Assembly (NCBI GenBank): GCA_029204225.1
Contig: CM055099.1
Span: 50,198,075-50,262,074 of the forward strand
Direction of reading: 5' to 3'
Source of the DNA: Diphasiastrum complanatum
Lineage: Eukaryota; Streptophyta; Lycopodiopsida; Lycopodiales; Lycopodiaceae
DNA: 64,000 nucleotides
The notes beneath the pieces were generated by a model that saw nothing but the letters and a program-made list of their open reading frames with translations, was not told where the DNA came from and did not search any database. Position numbers and translations under genes: made by a program. Positions 1-11,695 of the stretch are shown here, piece after piece. Position 1 is the stretch's first letter. Each line of letters starts with the position of its first letter.

Positions 1-63
1 ATAAATAAAATCTCAAAATAGGAGGTTTAAAATAAATTTTAAAAAAAAATGATTGTGTTCCAT

Positions 64-161
64 CCACATATTTGTCAAGGCGAATGGATGAGGGGCAAAA
101 AAAAACAATGTGTTGAGGGGGGTCCGTCCCTTCATCCGCCGCGACGAATAGATGGACGGCC
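64..161. repeat. GC-rich hairpin-forming motifs
   Basis: Two short inverted repeats sit close together in AT-rich DNA, at about 61-95 and 121-161. In the second, a left arm reading GGTCCGTC...CATC faces GATGGACGGCC around a loop containing CGCCGCGACGAATA. A related, longer hairpin occurs at 2915-2977. No gene is seen in bases 1-600 apart from a decayed in-frame extension of the next ORF. Confidence 0.4.
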
Positions 162-611
162 AAAAAAATCAAAATAAAATAAAATAGAGATATTAAATAA
201 TTGCAACAAAATAAATTCAAAAATTTTACAGTGCTCTAACTAAAATTATAATGATTATAATTTGACCATATTTTTTATATTGTTGACCAGACTATAATCC
301 GACCTTTTGAAGAGCCAAGTCTCTTATTTTTTACGAGGGTTTGGAAGATTTCTACAAAATCGAGCTCTACTGGAACTCGTGTTAAAGCGTTTGTGGTGGT
401 TTCAAAAAAATATGTAAGTGATCTCACGTTCAATATGGAACATGATATTCAGTCCCTTGGTTTAATTCGAGATATCTATGTCTACGATGAGATCACTTTC
501 GATTGCGTAGAATTTATGACATGAACTTGAGATGGGATTGAGCATCATGTTGTTCTTTCATGTAAAGACACCATACACTTCATTGTCCCGTCTGCAACTC
601 GGGATGAAAAT

Positions 612-1562
612 ATGGTCTGTTTGAATTTTGAAGGCCAGTTGGCAAATGACATGTTTGTTCTAGTTATCAAATATGAGAGCTTAAACAATACAAATGAAGA
701 AATCTTTAAGGAGGCTAGCACAATGGTCTCTTCAATTGTCTCAACTTTGGATACGTCGCCTAAAATACATGACATATTGGAGGATCCTTCATTGGAAGAC
801 GACATGGAAGTCGGAGAATTCGTTGGCCTTGAAGTTGTTCTTGTTGTGTCACAACATGATCCATCATCATCAAGGAAAAAAGTAAAGGATGAAAATATGG
901 TATGTTTGAATTTTAAAGGCCAATTGGCAAGTAACATATTTGTTCCAGCTATCAAATATGAGAGCTTAAATAATGCAAATGAAATAATCTTTAAGGAGGC
1001 TAGCACAATGGTCTCTTCAATTCTCTCAACTTTGGGTACGTCGCCTGATATATTTGACATATTGGAGGATCCTTCATTGGAAGTAACTCAGGATGAAAAT
1101 ATGGTATGTTTGAATTTTGAAGGCCAATTGGCAAATGACATGTTTGTTTTAACTATCAAATATGAGAGCTTAAACAATGCAAATGAAGAAATCTTTAAGG
1201 AGGCTAGCACAATGGTCTCTTCAACTCTCTCAACTTTGGGTACGTCGCCTGAAATACATGACATATTTGAGGATCTTTCATTGGAAGACGACATGGAAGT
1301 CCGAGAACTCGTTGGCCTCGAAGTTGTTTTTGTTGTGTCACAACATAATCCATCATCATCAAGGAAAAAAATAAAGGGTACACAAAAAAGGCCATCTGTA
1401 CGTATTAAAAGCCTAGATGTTCAACTTGGGCGGAAAGCAGCAAGGCCTATTAGAAGGGTAGAGAAGCAGTCGTTGGAGTCCCATGTTATTGTGTTTCCAA
1501 GGACGAGTAAAAATATTTGGCCGCAAATATTTCTAAAACAAGTGCTAGCACTTTCAATATAG
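612..1562 (+). CDS. Repeat-containing ORF, function unknown (probably transposon-derived or a pseudogene)
   Basis: An open frame of 316 codons dominated by three imperfect repeats that each begin DENMVCLNF and include KYESLNN and KEASTMVSS. At the DNA level the repeats occupy about 603-887 (285 bp), 888-1091 (204 bp) and 1092-1376 (285 bp). The middle copy lacks the roughly 27-codon tail (VSQHxPSSSRKK) of the outer two. The C-terminal 60 codons are basic and unrelated to the repeats. The same frame continues upstream to about position 433 but is cut by two stops near 510-520, so the ORF is probably the surviving part of a longer reading frame. No signal peptide, membrane segment or known domain was recognised. 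It could be part of a DNA-transposon accessory protein or a decayed host gene. Confidence 0.35.
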   Translation: MVCLNFEGQLANDMFVLVIKYESLNNTNEEIFKEASTMVSSIVSTLDTSPKIHDILEDPSLEDDMEVGEFVGLEVVLVVSQHDPSSSRKKVKDENMVCLNFKGQLASNIFVPAIKYESLNNANEIIFKEASTMVSSILSTLGTSPDIFDILEDPSLEVTQDENMVCLNFEGQLANDMFVLTIKYESLNNANEEIFKEASTMVSSTLSTLGTSPEIHDIFEDLSLEDDMEVRELVGLEVVFVVSQHNPSSSRKKIKGTQKRPSVRIKSLDVQLGRKAARPIRRVEKQSLESHVIVFPRTSKNIWPQIFLKQVLALSI

Positions 1563-1731
1563 AATGAAGATTTTTTTGTACAGTCAGAAATTCTAAAGAT
1601 GAAGAAGCCATTTGTTGCAATGTAGAAGAATCTAGTTTTATGACTATTCCATCTTCCTCGTGGGAACGACCAACTTTGTATATATTTAATAATATAATTT
1701 TTTTGGATTCTTCCTATATCGTGTCAATGGT

Positions 1732-2136
1732 GTGGCATTGCATATGGCGACCCTCATGACGCAACATGAACTTTGCATTGTCATCTTGTTCTTGAAACAA
1801 GGTATGAAAGAGAGAATAAAGACAAGCCTTCACAAAATGAAAGATTTAAAATGCAAAGTTTTTGAAGGTTACTACAAACTCGCAGATCCATTGAAGCAGG
1901 ACAATTTGTCTGTTCAAAACCTACAGCCAATGTTGTTTGTCTTATATAACTCAGATTCTCCGGATGATATTGTTGGATGTGTGCATAGCAAACTTAAATT
2001 GTTAATCATATGCTTCGGCGACAGCAAAAAATCTTTTAAAAGTTTTGTGACTTGTAAACCAATTCACAAAAAAAAAAAAAAAAAACACAAACGAGGTGTC
2101 AACAGTATCATTGAATCATTTCGTGTGTCTTTATAG
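1732..2136 (+). CDS. Hypothetical ORF, 134 codons
   Basis: A lone open frame downstream of the repeat ORF. It is lysine-rich near its C-terminus because it runs through a poly-A tract at about 2069-2085. No motif was recognised and there is no supporting splice or promoter context. It may be a chance frame or a remnant of the same unit as the upstream ORF. Confidence 0.15.
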   Translation: MALHMATLMTQHELCIVILFLKQGMKERIKTSLHKMKDLKCKVFEGYYKLADPLKQDNLSVQNLQPMLFVLYNSDSPDDIVGCVHSKLKLLIICFGDSKKSFKSFVTCKPIHKKKKKKHKRGVNSIIESFRVSL

Positions 2137-3290
2137 GATGTCTTACTATGTAGTGTCGCTCCTGAACAACATTGGGAGAAATTTAATTGTTATCGACAAT
2201 GCAAAAAATATAAAACAAACGAACGCGATCCTTCAGAAAAGAAGATCTTGATCTAGATAAATCTACAGGGGGTGACGAATGTGTAGAGTTAGATATCTAA
2301 TTAGGTTTAGATACGTAGTTAAGTTTGTAATGATGGTTATGTCTAAACCAAAAAAAGCAAATATATAGTTATCACCTCAGGTTGTAGAAATTGTTATCGT
2401 TCTTTTTTGATAAATAATAGATACATATATTTTGAAAACTATCTTTGCACATTTCTTATTTGATTAAGCAGCATTGATTCAAATATATGATATGTATATG
2501 TAATGTTTGATGGCATTTTGATGGCAGTTGTGATATCCTTTTTGAACTTTTATAAAATAAGTATCAGACATTGTCAAAGTTTCAATTATTTTGTGATTAA
2601 ATTCTATCTTGAAATTCTCTTGTCCAATTTAAAAAACGGATTTTGACAAAGTCCAAAATTAATTGAGACAGTGTTGTAAGTACTCTTAATGTTAAAGTTT
2701 TTTTTTGTTTTTAGATTTAATGAGTTTAAGTCAACATTTGTAAAAAAAAAAAAAAAACTATCATTTTAGCAAATTTATTGAAAGAATCTTAAATTGGTTA
2801 TCAACTCCATTTCTCATTTTAAATGATCTTGCTTTTTAAATCTTACTATTAAATTGAAAACAAATTTTCAAAACATTATTGAAATATTTTAAGAACATTA
2901 AATAAGTTTTTTAAGGGGAGGGCTTGGACCCCCTCCATCCGACGCGACAAATGGAAAGGGGGCCCAAGCCTCCCCCCTATGAATTTTTCTTTAAAACAAA
3001 ACATAAAATTGGTTTTTTAGAGGGGTCTTGACCTCTCTCTTCTATCTAACTCTTTTTATTTAAAAAATATTAAAAACTTTTGATAAAATCAGGATTTAAA
3101 CAAAGAACAATTTAAATATATCAAAGAGATAGGTATGTATTGCAATGAGGGAGGCTAAAATAATAAGATATTCAATTAAGAGGACTTGAGAGAACTAAGA
3201 CAATTAAAAAAATCTTAAAGAGTCTAGCACTTTTAAAGTACAAAGTTCAAAATGAGAGCAAAAAAACCATACAATATCTATATAGTTTAT
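2137..3290. other. AT-rich non-coding stretch with one long hairpin
   Basis: No gene is seen. The stretch has many A and T runs, and a GC-rich inverted repeat at 2915-2977: arms of about 24-26 bases (GGGGAGGGCTTGG and its complement at the far end) around a loop containing CCGACGCGACAA. The loop resembles that of the hairpin at 121-161. Confidence 0.5.
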
Positions 3291-3340
3291 TCAAAATACC
3301 AAAATGACTTGGATTGATGATGTGGAGAGGTTAGCACGTC

Positions 3341-3610
3341 TTATAAAATGAAACGTAGGCATGGAATGATGAGGTGTACACAAACAAAAGAAAAATGAAA
3401 AACGTAACATGGCTTGATGAGCTGTACAAAACTGAGAAACGCAGGCATGAATTGATGAGCTGTACACAAACAAGAGAAAAATGAAAAATGTAGCATGGCT
3501 TGATGAGTTGTACATAATTGAGAAACGCATGCATGGATTGACGAGTTGTACACAAACAAGAATAAAATGAAAAACATAGACATGGATTGATGAGCTGTAC
3601 ACAACTCAAG
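3341..3610 (+). repeat. Short tandem repeat array upstream of a TATA box
   Basis: Six degenerate units of about 40-46 bp follow one another. Each carries GCATGGMTTGATGAG followed by CTGTACACAA and an A-rich spacer (GAAAAATGAAAAACG). Alternate units are more alike, so the array can be read as about three 86-bp dimers. It ends just before ACTATATAAGC at 3614-3624, a good TATA-box match, as in the U3 part of an LTR or a transposon promoter. All three minus-strand frames stay open across it, which is a by-product of periodicity and not coding. Confidence 0.75.
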
Positions 3611-3613
3611 AAT

Positions 3614-3624
3614 ACTATATAAGC
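3614..3624 (+). promoter_or_regulatory. Candidate TATA box
   Basis: ACTATATAAGC directly follows the tandem array. The downstream DNA (3625-3830) has no clear coding frame, so the transcript it might drive is unknown. Confidence 0.3.
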
Positions 3625-3838
3625 TGAGCTCGTACACAAGTTATTTTAATCCAAACTAGAATTTGAGTTATTTTTCTTCAAGCCGTTGCAGATCGTTTTC
3701 AAAGGTCGTTTTTTATTTTCGTTTATAAAATGTGTATGTGTATGTGTTTTTGAAAATGTGTTGAGGAATAGAAAGCGCCCATGTATTTAGGGCACCCTTT
3801 GAAAGATTGTTTTGTTTTTTATAAAAATAAAATAAAGT

Positions 3839-3883
3839 TAAAAAAAAAAAAAAAAAAATGACAGCTTGGAGAGGAATGAAGCC

Positions 3884-3921
<38 letters not shown>
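3839..3921. repeat. Poly-A and poly-C tracts
   Basis: An 18- to 20-base A run is followed after a short spacer by about 37 consecutive C residues (3885-3921). Similar poly-C runs occur at 18137-18158 and 18506-18520. The run length is likely unreliable in sequencing. Confidence 0.9.
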
Positions 3922-3923
<2 letters not shown>

Positions 3924-4319
3924 GACTTTCTATCTTTTCTTTTACATTTTTTTTTTCAATTTTTTAGAAAATAAAACTCAAAGTTTTTAGGAGGGGCTCG
4001 GCAGATGAGCTCCACCCCAAAAAATGTTTTTTTATTTTAACATCATTTTGAAATAAAATGAAAATTAACCCCAAAAAAAAAAAAAAATTCATCCAAAGAG
4101 TCTATCCACCCCTAAGAGATTTTCAAAAGCTCCCCTAAACATACACACAAATTTTGAAAAAATATGACAACTTAAATTTAGAATATGAAAACTCAAATTC
4201 TGAAAATGAGATGAAATTTACATTCTAGACCTCTCTATTATGTTCCCTTGAGTCACTTTCCAAGAATGGTTATGGGATAATTGGTATGCCACGTGTGAGC
4301 ACTTTGTGCATTTCTTATT

Positions 4320-7300
4320 TTAAATTTTTTTTTTTTTTTTGGGGGGGGGGTATATGGGAACGCAGCAGACAAGAGGCCGTGGATGGTCGTGGGCTATAGA
4401 GAGCCAGATCTGATTTTGTAGAGGGCTGCCATAGCTAACAAAAAGCTTGAAAGCTTGAGGAAGAGAAGATGAAGGAGGAGGACCTCGCGGGTCTGCTCGC
4501 GCGCGGAGTAGGAGTTTTCTCATAGTGTATAAAGGGGTCCCGCGGACCTAGGATCATGGATCGACGCGCAGAGGTAGACAGAGCCATTGGATTTGAAGTC
4601 ATGGTGATCAATGGCTAAAATACATTGCTCGGGGAGCAATCTAGACCGTGAGATTAAAGTGGCCAATGGATGCATTTGAAAGAGGCCTGAAGGGCAAGGA
4701 AGAAAAGAAGTGGCTTTCTTTTCACTAAAAATTTTCAAATGGAAATCCATTGAAGGGACCCGAATTCCAGAATGGACTTCACTTCATTAAAAATCTTCAT
4801 TATGAAGAATCAGTTCAATTTTGCAAGGGCATCCTATGGAGAAGGATAACTTTGGCTAGAAGGCACCTTTTTTGGCCATCCTTGGGCCAAAATGGCCCCT
4901 GAAACTGGTTGCTCAGAGCCAGTGGACAGAGCAACGTCATAGAGTAGGGAGAAATGCTTTTTGGGGAGTTTTCATCACCATTTTATCAAGCAGAGTGCGG
5001 GCGACCTAGTGATGGGCTACATTCTCTATTTGGGTATCGTAGGGCCAAATTTGGGGCAATTTTTGGCTGGTGAAACCTGCTACAAGGTGGTACAATGAGG
5101 CATTATCGCTTTGGAATCATTATTACTTACTCTTGACAGGGTAACAGGGTGTTTGGAAGTGGTAAATGCGGTATGGGGACGTATGGTAGCGGAATTGTGT
5201 GGAGAAAGCTAGTATTGGTGACAGAAGTGCAGTTTGGCGGCGTGGCTACTCATCATTGGCGACAATTTTGAGAAGGCAAACAATCACAGGTGAGAGTAGG
5301 CATGGTATGCTGGTTACAGGTGAAAAATTCTTGTGATCAGGTTCAACTCTTGGGGTTCAAACCAACAAACGTCAAGTGGCGTTTTGGAGGAACGCTCTCA
5401 CAGGTATGATCGGCAGTGACATTGTCGAGTCAGGTGATAGCTGCATTGACACATGCATCTGTAGCTTGGAAATTTCTCGTTCGGAGAGAAATATGGGCTA
5501 GCTTGGAGGTACACACATTTTTGCTGTCACAGGTGATGGAAGTGCGAGGTGGTGCTAGTTGGAAGCCATTGGGCAAGATAGCGGACTTGCATTGGACGAG
5601 CTGTGTGTGGGACACATAGAGGATGAAGAACGGGTCAATGATCACACTTTGGATGCTCTTGGAGAGTAGTAAGTGTGATGATTTTGCGGTTTTGCAGTCA
5701 GTAAGTCAATTTTGATCAAGCCATTGTAGCTGTGGAGCAGTGTATCAGGTTTGTCATCGAGGAGATACACTTCAACTGTCAGTTTGGATAAGTCAAGTCA
5801 ATTTGCCATATCAATATTGCATCAGGGATGCAGATTCCAGTGATGACAAGGTGCGGATCGTTTGGTTTGGGCCATGGAAGATCTCATAGGGTCACTTGGA
5901 GGGATATTGGCATGCACAGTCATGTGAGGGACTTGATGGTGGCTTTGGAGCTCACATCTCAATGTATTCTCAGGGAGTGGTTTGGAACCATTCACAGGAG
6001 CAGCTTGGAGCTAGCTTGGGAGAGTACAAGTGGGCACTACAAGGTAGATGCTCAGATCTTTGTGATCGTGGATGGCATTGAGATACCTGGTAGGGATAGC
6101 ACCGCAGGATGACATGGGATGATCATCAGGGGGCAGCTATTTCATATTGGACTTGAGTCATTGGCATGGACAGGACTTATAGGGGTGACTCATGATGGAA
6201 TCAAGAAAGCTGCAAACGCAAATGGTCAAAGCGTGAAGCTTTGTGAGGCAGCTCTAGATTGGAGAGCTGATGGAGATCGCACGGGTTGTGATTGGAGGGC
6301 AAACACTATGATGGGTGTTTTGGTAGCGATCTACTAGAGGGGACATTGATGGCGAGGACTTCATGGTGTGCTCATTTGGGAGTACAGGATGGCATTATAA
6401 CAGGGGACCAGTTTTGGACATTGGCATCGATGGGGAGGCATCTATCATCATGGGCATAGATAAGCTATCTATAGCTTTCATGTAGTTGGTTGTATTTGCA
6501 GGAGTCTAGGCTTGGCACAGGTGTTGAAATTTCCATGGTGCAGATTCTTAGCTGGTAAGATAATGGAGAAGCCTAGAGGGAGTCACTCAGAGCCATATAC
6601 CTCAATACGATCAAGGAGACAATAGTCTCGAGATCTCGTGAGCGGCGACTTAGGGACAAGCTTGCATGGCACGGTGTTGGGTGGCACATAGCCAAGGAGA
6701 GCGAGCCAATGCTAGGAGCCAGGTGGAGCAGGTGATGATTTGGAGTTTGGCTTGTCTAGCAGGTTGGTGACCAGGATCGGAGACATCAGGTGAGCTTAGT
6801 ATGTGGATGACGAGTCCATTGGGGTGGCACTCATGGAGATGCTACAGTTGCTCAGGTATGATATGGCATTTTATGTATGGACGATGTTCTTCAGCTGGTG
6901 CATCATGTGTGATGACCTAGGGATGGGTCATGCCTACTTGGAGGTAGGTGGTAGGGAGTGTACCTAGAGGTGGTACATATCCTGAAGGCATGGAGAGCAT
7001 TACCGGGTGATGTGGATCCAGCATGCCCATGGTTGTGAGCCGACATGGATGGAGATGGTTGCTCAGGGAGTGACAGTTGATACTTTGGCAAATGATCAGG
7101 TGAGCTGCATGGTTATATGCATAGTAATCTCCAGGTTGCGTCACATGCTATGTCTATCCATCATTAGTTGGTAGGCAGGATGTAGTTATTTGGTTAGATC
7201 CAGTTGGAGTCTAGTTGCACTAGAGGTGGATAGATTCTTGGGGAGCTATCAGCGGGTAATGGATACTTGGTGATCAGATGGTACAGGGTACATGGTTCTG

Positions 7301-8394
7301 GAGCTATCCTACCTGATATGATATGGATCGTGGGTGAGTTATTCATCACGATAGTGGATCTAGTTTGCATTTGCTTTGGCTTGGACGCTATGATGGATGT
7401 GTTGATGAGAGAGGCTCCTTGGTGGGAGGCCTATATACCAGTAATCAGAGTTGGCAACGTCAAGCATGGGAAGTTGAGCCTACATGAGATGTAGGAGAGG
7501 CAGACTATCATCAATATTCTCTGGGAGATAGGCGAACTACTCAGATATAGCCTATGGTGAGGTTTGTGTACATTCATTCATTGAGTCTTTGGTAGACTCT
7601 TGTGCTTGGAGCATGGGGAATGGATGGGGATCAGCTTTCAGGACTTATTGGACAGTTGGATATGCTTGGACATGAGAGCATCTTGGTACAGGTGCAGGCC
7701 ATGGTTGAGGACCTGATTTGGTGACCAGTGGTGTAGTAGTGGATCTATAGGTGGCACAGGTGTTGGTACGACAGGATACCACTTATGGGCAGACCTTGGT
7801 CATGTATTTGACGCTTTATCATTCGTGTTGGTTTGCATGAGTGCGTGTGGGCTTGCATGTTGCCTTGTCACGAAAGTCTAGATCTGAGTCGGAGTTGTAT
7901 GTGGTTGTGCATTTGCTACAATGAAACAAAGTAGTCATTTTATGCTCATTGACTTGTCATTGTCTACTAGTTGTCTATCTAGTGAGGGTGCAATCTTATG
8001 GTGGCAGTAAGATTTCCTCAGGTTGAGCCTCAGTCGCTCATTTATGTCAGCTTTACAGGTTTGTGCTTGTAAGTGTCTGATAGGATGTTAGCCTAGCTAG
8101 ATGGAGGATGTAAGTCTCATGGTGGCAGTGGGATTTTCTCAGTTTGAGCCATGTTGCTCATGTGGTCCACTTGTGTTCAAGTCAGATTGGGGACGAGTTA
8201 GTTGGTCGAGTGTATGGTACACTCTCTGTATGAGCATTGTGTCTGCATGATACTTTGTGAGTCAAACCTGGTGGTTTGTTAGTGTGCTTGAGTGTGAGTC
8301 AAGTACAGAGTAGCAGGATATGCATAACATCTTTTGGACACTCCAAACATTGCTACAAATTATTGTTTTTTCACGTTTATTACATTTGAGCTTA
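4320..8394. other. Long G/T-rich stretch with no recognisable gene
   Basis: About 4 kb without a convincing coding frame, richer in TG and GG than its surroundings. A T10/G10 junction lies at 4327-4350. Two imperfect copies of a roughly 40-base motif (ATGGTGGCAGT...TCAG..TTGAGCC) occur at about 7992-8035 and 8107-8150. The composition and the LTR-like end at 8395-8858 suggest the non-coding interior of a large non-autonomous LTR element, but no partner LTR was found. Confidence 0.35.
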
Positions 8395-8858
8395 AGGGAG
8401 AGAGTTAGAAATCAGTTTTGATCTGATTCATTATTATAAGCTCTAAATGTGATATTGTAATTAGTGTACAATTTATTTGGTTTACTATATATGGCTGTGA
8501 TCGAGAAGTGACTCGTTAGGATATATTGATCGGGCATTGATCCCGTAGCTGGCTACTTGGGTTAGCCGAGTAGCCACACATAGGAAGAATTAGCATGCAC
8601 AAACTTATTTACAGTACTTGCTATACTTGGGGGCATGTCCCAAGTTTGTCGGTCGAATTTGGCCATATTGGGCCCGACCTTAGTTTGACAAGTGGTAGGC
8701 CAATTTTAGGACACCTACCTTTTCATGCAGTTTGTGAATACTCTATATGTACAATGTTTCTTTGTAATCTATTAACTTTTGTTGTGCCATCTATGAGAGC
8801 TTGTGAGGAGTGGCTATGGTGATTGTGTGATGTGATCTGCATACTGCACTAGATTCTA
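8395..8858 (+). mobile_element. LTR-like sequence (uncertain)
   Basis: After a purine-rich stretch (TTAAGGGAGAGAG) comes a region with a TATA-like ACTATATATGG at about 8493 and AT-rich polyadenylation-like sequence near 8740-8770. It is followed by TTCTATCAGAAT near 8853-8864, which weakly resembles a tRNA-Met primer-binding site. Boundaries are not defined and no second copy is in the window. Confidence 0.25.
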
Positions 8859-8859
8859 T

Positions 8860-10135
8860 CAGAATTTCAATTCCTGGATTGGCAAAAAATATGGTGTCAA
8901 TGAGTAGGATTGCAGACCATGGACTGGAGGTGTTGTTTATCAACAACGGATGTGTAATCAAATCAAAGGGTGAAGTGTTGGTTGTTGGAGCAAGGGTCAG
9001 AGGACTATACCAACTGCAAGGAAAGAGCAATCAAAGGGAGTCGACATATATAGTCTACAGTAAATCCAAAAGGAATGAGCTATGGCATAAGCGGATGTGC
9101 CATCTTGGCTCTAACAATCTGAGAAGACTAGCAAAGGAAAATATGTTGAGAGGGTACGACTACGACCTACATGCAGAGAAAGCCCCTTGTGAAGCATGCA
9201 TCATTGGAAAGCAGCATCGTGAGGCATTTCTGAAGTTGGATCATGGAAATACCAGATACATACTGAAATTGATCCATAGTGATCTCTGTGTGGCCCCATG
9301 GCAATAGTGGAATCAGTCGGAGGTTCAAAGTATTTTTCCACCTTTATGGATGACATGAGCCGCATGATCTATATGGATACAGTCAAAGCAAGGACAAAAC
9401 ACTAGAGTGTTTTAAGAAGTTCAAACAGATAGCTGAAGTCCAGTTGGGAAGAAAGGTCAAGTGTCTGAGGAGTGACAATGGAGGTGAATTCAGAAGCAAG
9501 GCATTTGATACATACTGCAATGAGCAGGGGATCAGAAGGGAATTCACAATTCCATACACCCCCCAACAAAACGGGGTTGCAGAGCGGAAGAACCGGATCA
9601 TTATGGAACTGGTGAGATGCCTACTCCATGATAAAAGACTGCCAAAATTTTTATGGGATGAAGCTGCCAAGACAGTATTCTACATACTCACCTTCTAAGG
9701 CGATCGATGGTAAAACTCCATATGAACTGTGGTATAATTATAAGCCCAATGTGAGTCACCTAAGGGTTGTCGATTGCATGGCTTATGTCCATGTCTCCAA
9801 AGAGAAGAGAGGAAAGTTGGATCAGCGTGGGCGGAAATCCAATTTTGTAGGGTATGCAGAATAACAGATGGGTTACAATGTGTACGACCTTGAGAGCAAA
9901 AAAATGTCTTTATGTAGGAACAAAGGTTTTCATAAGCGCAACAAACATATCAGTCTCCAGTACCATTATGTCAAAGACTTGGTTCAATATGGTTTTGTCA
10001 AAGTTGAATTACTGTAGAACTGAGGATATGATAGCAGACATAATGACTAAGTAGAGATAAGTTCATAAGATTGAGAAACCAAATGGGACTTGAAAATGTA
10101 GATGATGCTTTGACATAGTCGAATGAGTTGGAGTT
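8860..10135 (+). pseudogene. Ty1/copia pol remnant with RT deleted
   Basis: A decayed copia polyprotein. In order: end of the protease-to-integrase linker (GLAKNMVSMSRIADHG), GAG-pre-integrase (LWHKRMCHLG, CEACIIGKQHR) to about 9306, then after a frame change the integrase core (LRSDNGGEF near 9465, QQNGVAERKN near 9565). A further shift at about 9660 leads into the integrase C-terminus (KTPYELWYNYKPNVSHLR). At about 9900-9930 the frame passes straight to the end of RNase H (CRTEDMIADIMTK) and a typical copia tail. The whole reverse transcriptase and most of RNase H are missing. It is followed immediately by an LTR. The family matches the minus-strand element at 25.8-27.5 kb by its LTR. Confidence 0.85.
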
Positions 10136-10446
10136 TGTTGGAATAGACATCGAATATGCCAAAGCACATGTCATATGAGCGGATTCACTTAGTTAGGATA
10201 ATGCTGATGTGGCATAGGCTACGTTGTTAAATGCTTTCTTGGCAAGTATGCGAAGCACGGTCTTCTTGAACTGTGAAACAAGTTACTATATGTATAAGCT
10301 TTAATTAATGAGTATGCACGGTTTTTGTCTCCCGCGCTATTGTTCAAGCATCTGTCATCTTTTGAATAGTCTGATTTCTCTGTAATTAATTCTCTGTAAT
10401 CGTTGCCATCGCCTTGTGAAAGCTGTCAAGATTGAAAATTCCAATA
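10136..10446 (+). mobile_element. LTR of copia family A (3' LTR of the remnant)
   Basis: Starts TGTTGGAA and ends TTCCAATA, giving the expected short terminal inverted repeat. It lies directly after the copia C-terminal coding sequence. A clearly related copy lies in reverse orientation at about 27234-27495, sharing many blocks such as GGCAAGTATGCGAAGCA and TTAATTAATGAGTATGCACG. Confidence 0.8.
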
Positions 10447-10527
10447 GCTGAGGCATGGCGGGAATTTGTTGGCAACCGACAACAACACAGGTGGAAGACT
10501 TTCATCCTGAAGATAATTCGCCCAACA

Positions 10528-11410
10528 CTAGGGCATGGGCAAGGGAAGTGCCTCTGAGATGTTTGAGGGGAGAGGAATAGCTGGAGCTACATTACTGATC
10601 AGTGAAGAAACCAACTGAAAGGAATTTTCTATCATGGAAGCAGACCTAGGAGTGATAGAACTCGGCATGTGAGGAGCCAGCCTGGAGGGGTTGTCAGAAA
10701 GGTCAGAAGGGTGATTATCATTAGCCGGCAGCATTACAGATTGTAGGGGTGAAGGCCGTTGGAGTGGCAGAGGTGAAGACGCAGCTCTGGGAGTAGGCAG
10801 CAAAGGCCCCATAGCGAAAACCAGAGTGGTCGAAGCAGAACCAGAGTAGAACCATGCTGGAATCAGGTAGGAAGCAGAGATAGGGGGGTCGGTCATTGGG
10901 GAAGACGTCTGGCAGGAATGGGACAATTAGCCGCCACATTTCCCAGGCGCCGGCATCTGTAAGAAGAGTTTGGGAGGCCTTTGAAGACGATTGGCTGCAG
11001 ATATGAATGTCCCAAGTAGTGAAATCACAATTGCTCTACCAACGGCTGTGCAAGTTTTCACAGAATGCAAGCCCAAATATGCGGCGAAGTATTGATGAGC
11101 CCTTAAGGGTTCCAACAGAAGCACCTTACCAAGGCTATGAAGAACAGTGTCCAGCGCATGAAGGAACTTTGGGGGAAAGAAAAGTAGCTCCACTCACACA
11201 TCCACTTACATCTGGGAGGTGTCATCGATAGAGAAATTGTCAGTGTATCGTGTCACATAGACATGATTGCCCCATAAGAGATATGGCTCGTTAGCAAGCA
11301 CTACATTCACCTCTAGAGCACTAGCGAGGGTGAAAAGAAAAAAAACCTTGCCCATGGCCTGAGAGCCCAAAATCTTAACATTGAAACGGCCCCATTGGAG
11401 ATCACCAAAT
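10528..11410 (-). pseudogene. Possible LINE ORF1 (DUF4283-like) remnant
   Basis: On the minus strand a frame from about 11410 down to 10528 contains LLWGNHVYVTRYTDNF and further on ELLFFPPKFLHALDTVLHSLGK. This pattern resembles the DUF4283 region of plant LINE ORF1 proteins (a tryptophan/aromatic strand, then an 'xxLPxxF..ALxxIGxxLG' helix). The frame has stops in the middle and ends in a proline/serine-rich stretch. No clear CCHC knuckle survives. The assignment rests on pattern memory only. Confidence 0.35.
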
Positions 11411-11695
11411 CTCTTGACCCCATCCGCATAGGGCGGCTACCCATAAAATATGCAACAACTGTAGTATCAGCCAAGACGGAGAGGTAATTATAAAAAAGTG
11501 TAGGATAAGTCGAAACAAACGAATCTTCAAAGCAATTGGCGAATCTGGATTGTCATATCTGCAAGCAAATCTACAACCTGAGTGGCCATCTGACGCAAGG
11601 GGATTATCGCTGGGTTTGAAGGGGGGCGTTACGCAGCTGGATGGGACCCCCCTCTGGATCACTCTATCCTCAGTTATGCTGCTCTACACTGTCAC

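Noticed and set aside
3341-3610. CRISPR-like repeat array
   Set aside because: Units are contiguous and degenerate with no unique spacers, in plant nuclear DNA.
3291-3639. Three overlapping minus-strand frames of about 100 codons
   Set aside because: All three frames stay open because the underlying DNA is a short tandem array. No protein family fits.
5416-7494. Several 60-95-codon frames in the G/T-rich stretch
   Set aside because: Scattered over both strands with no motif or continuity; consistent with chance frames.
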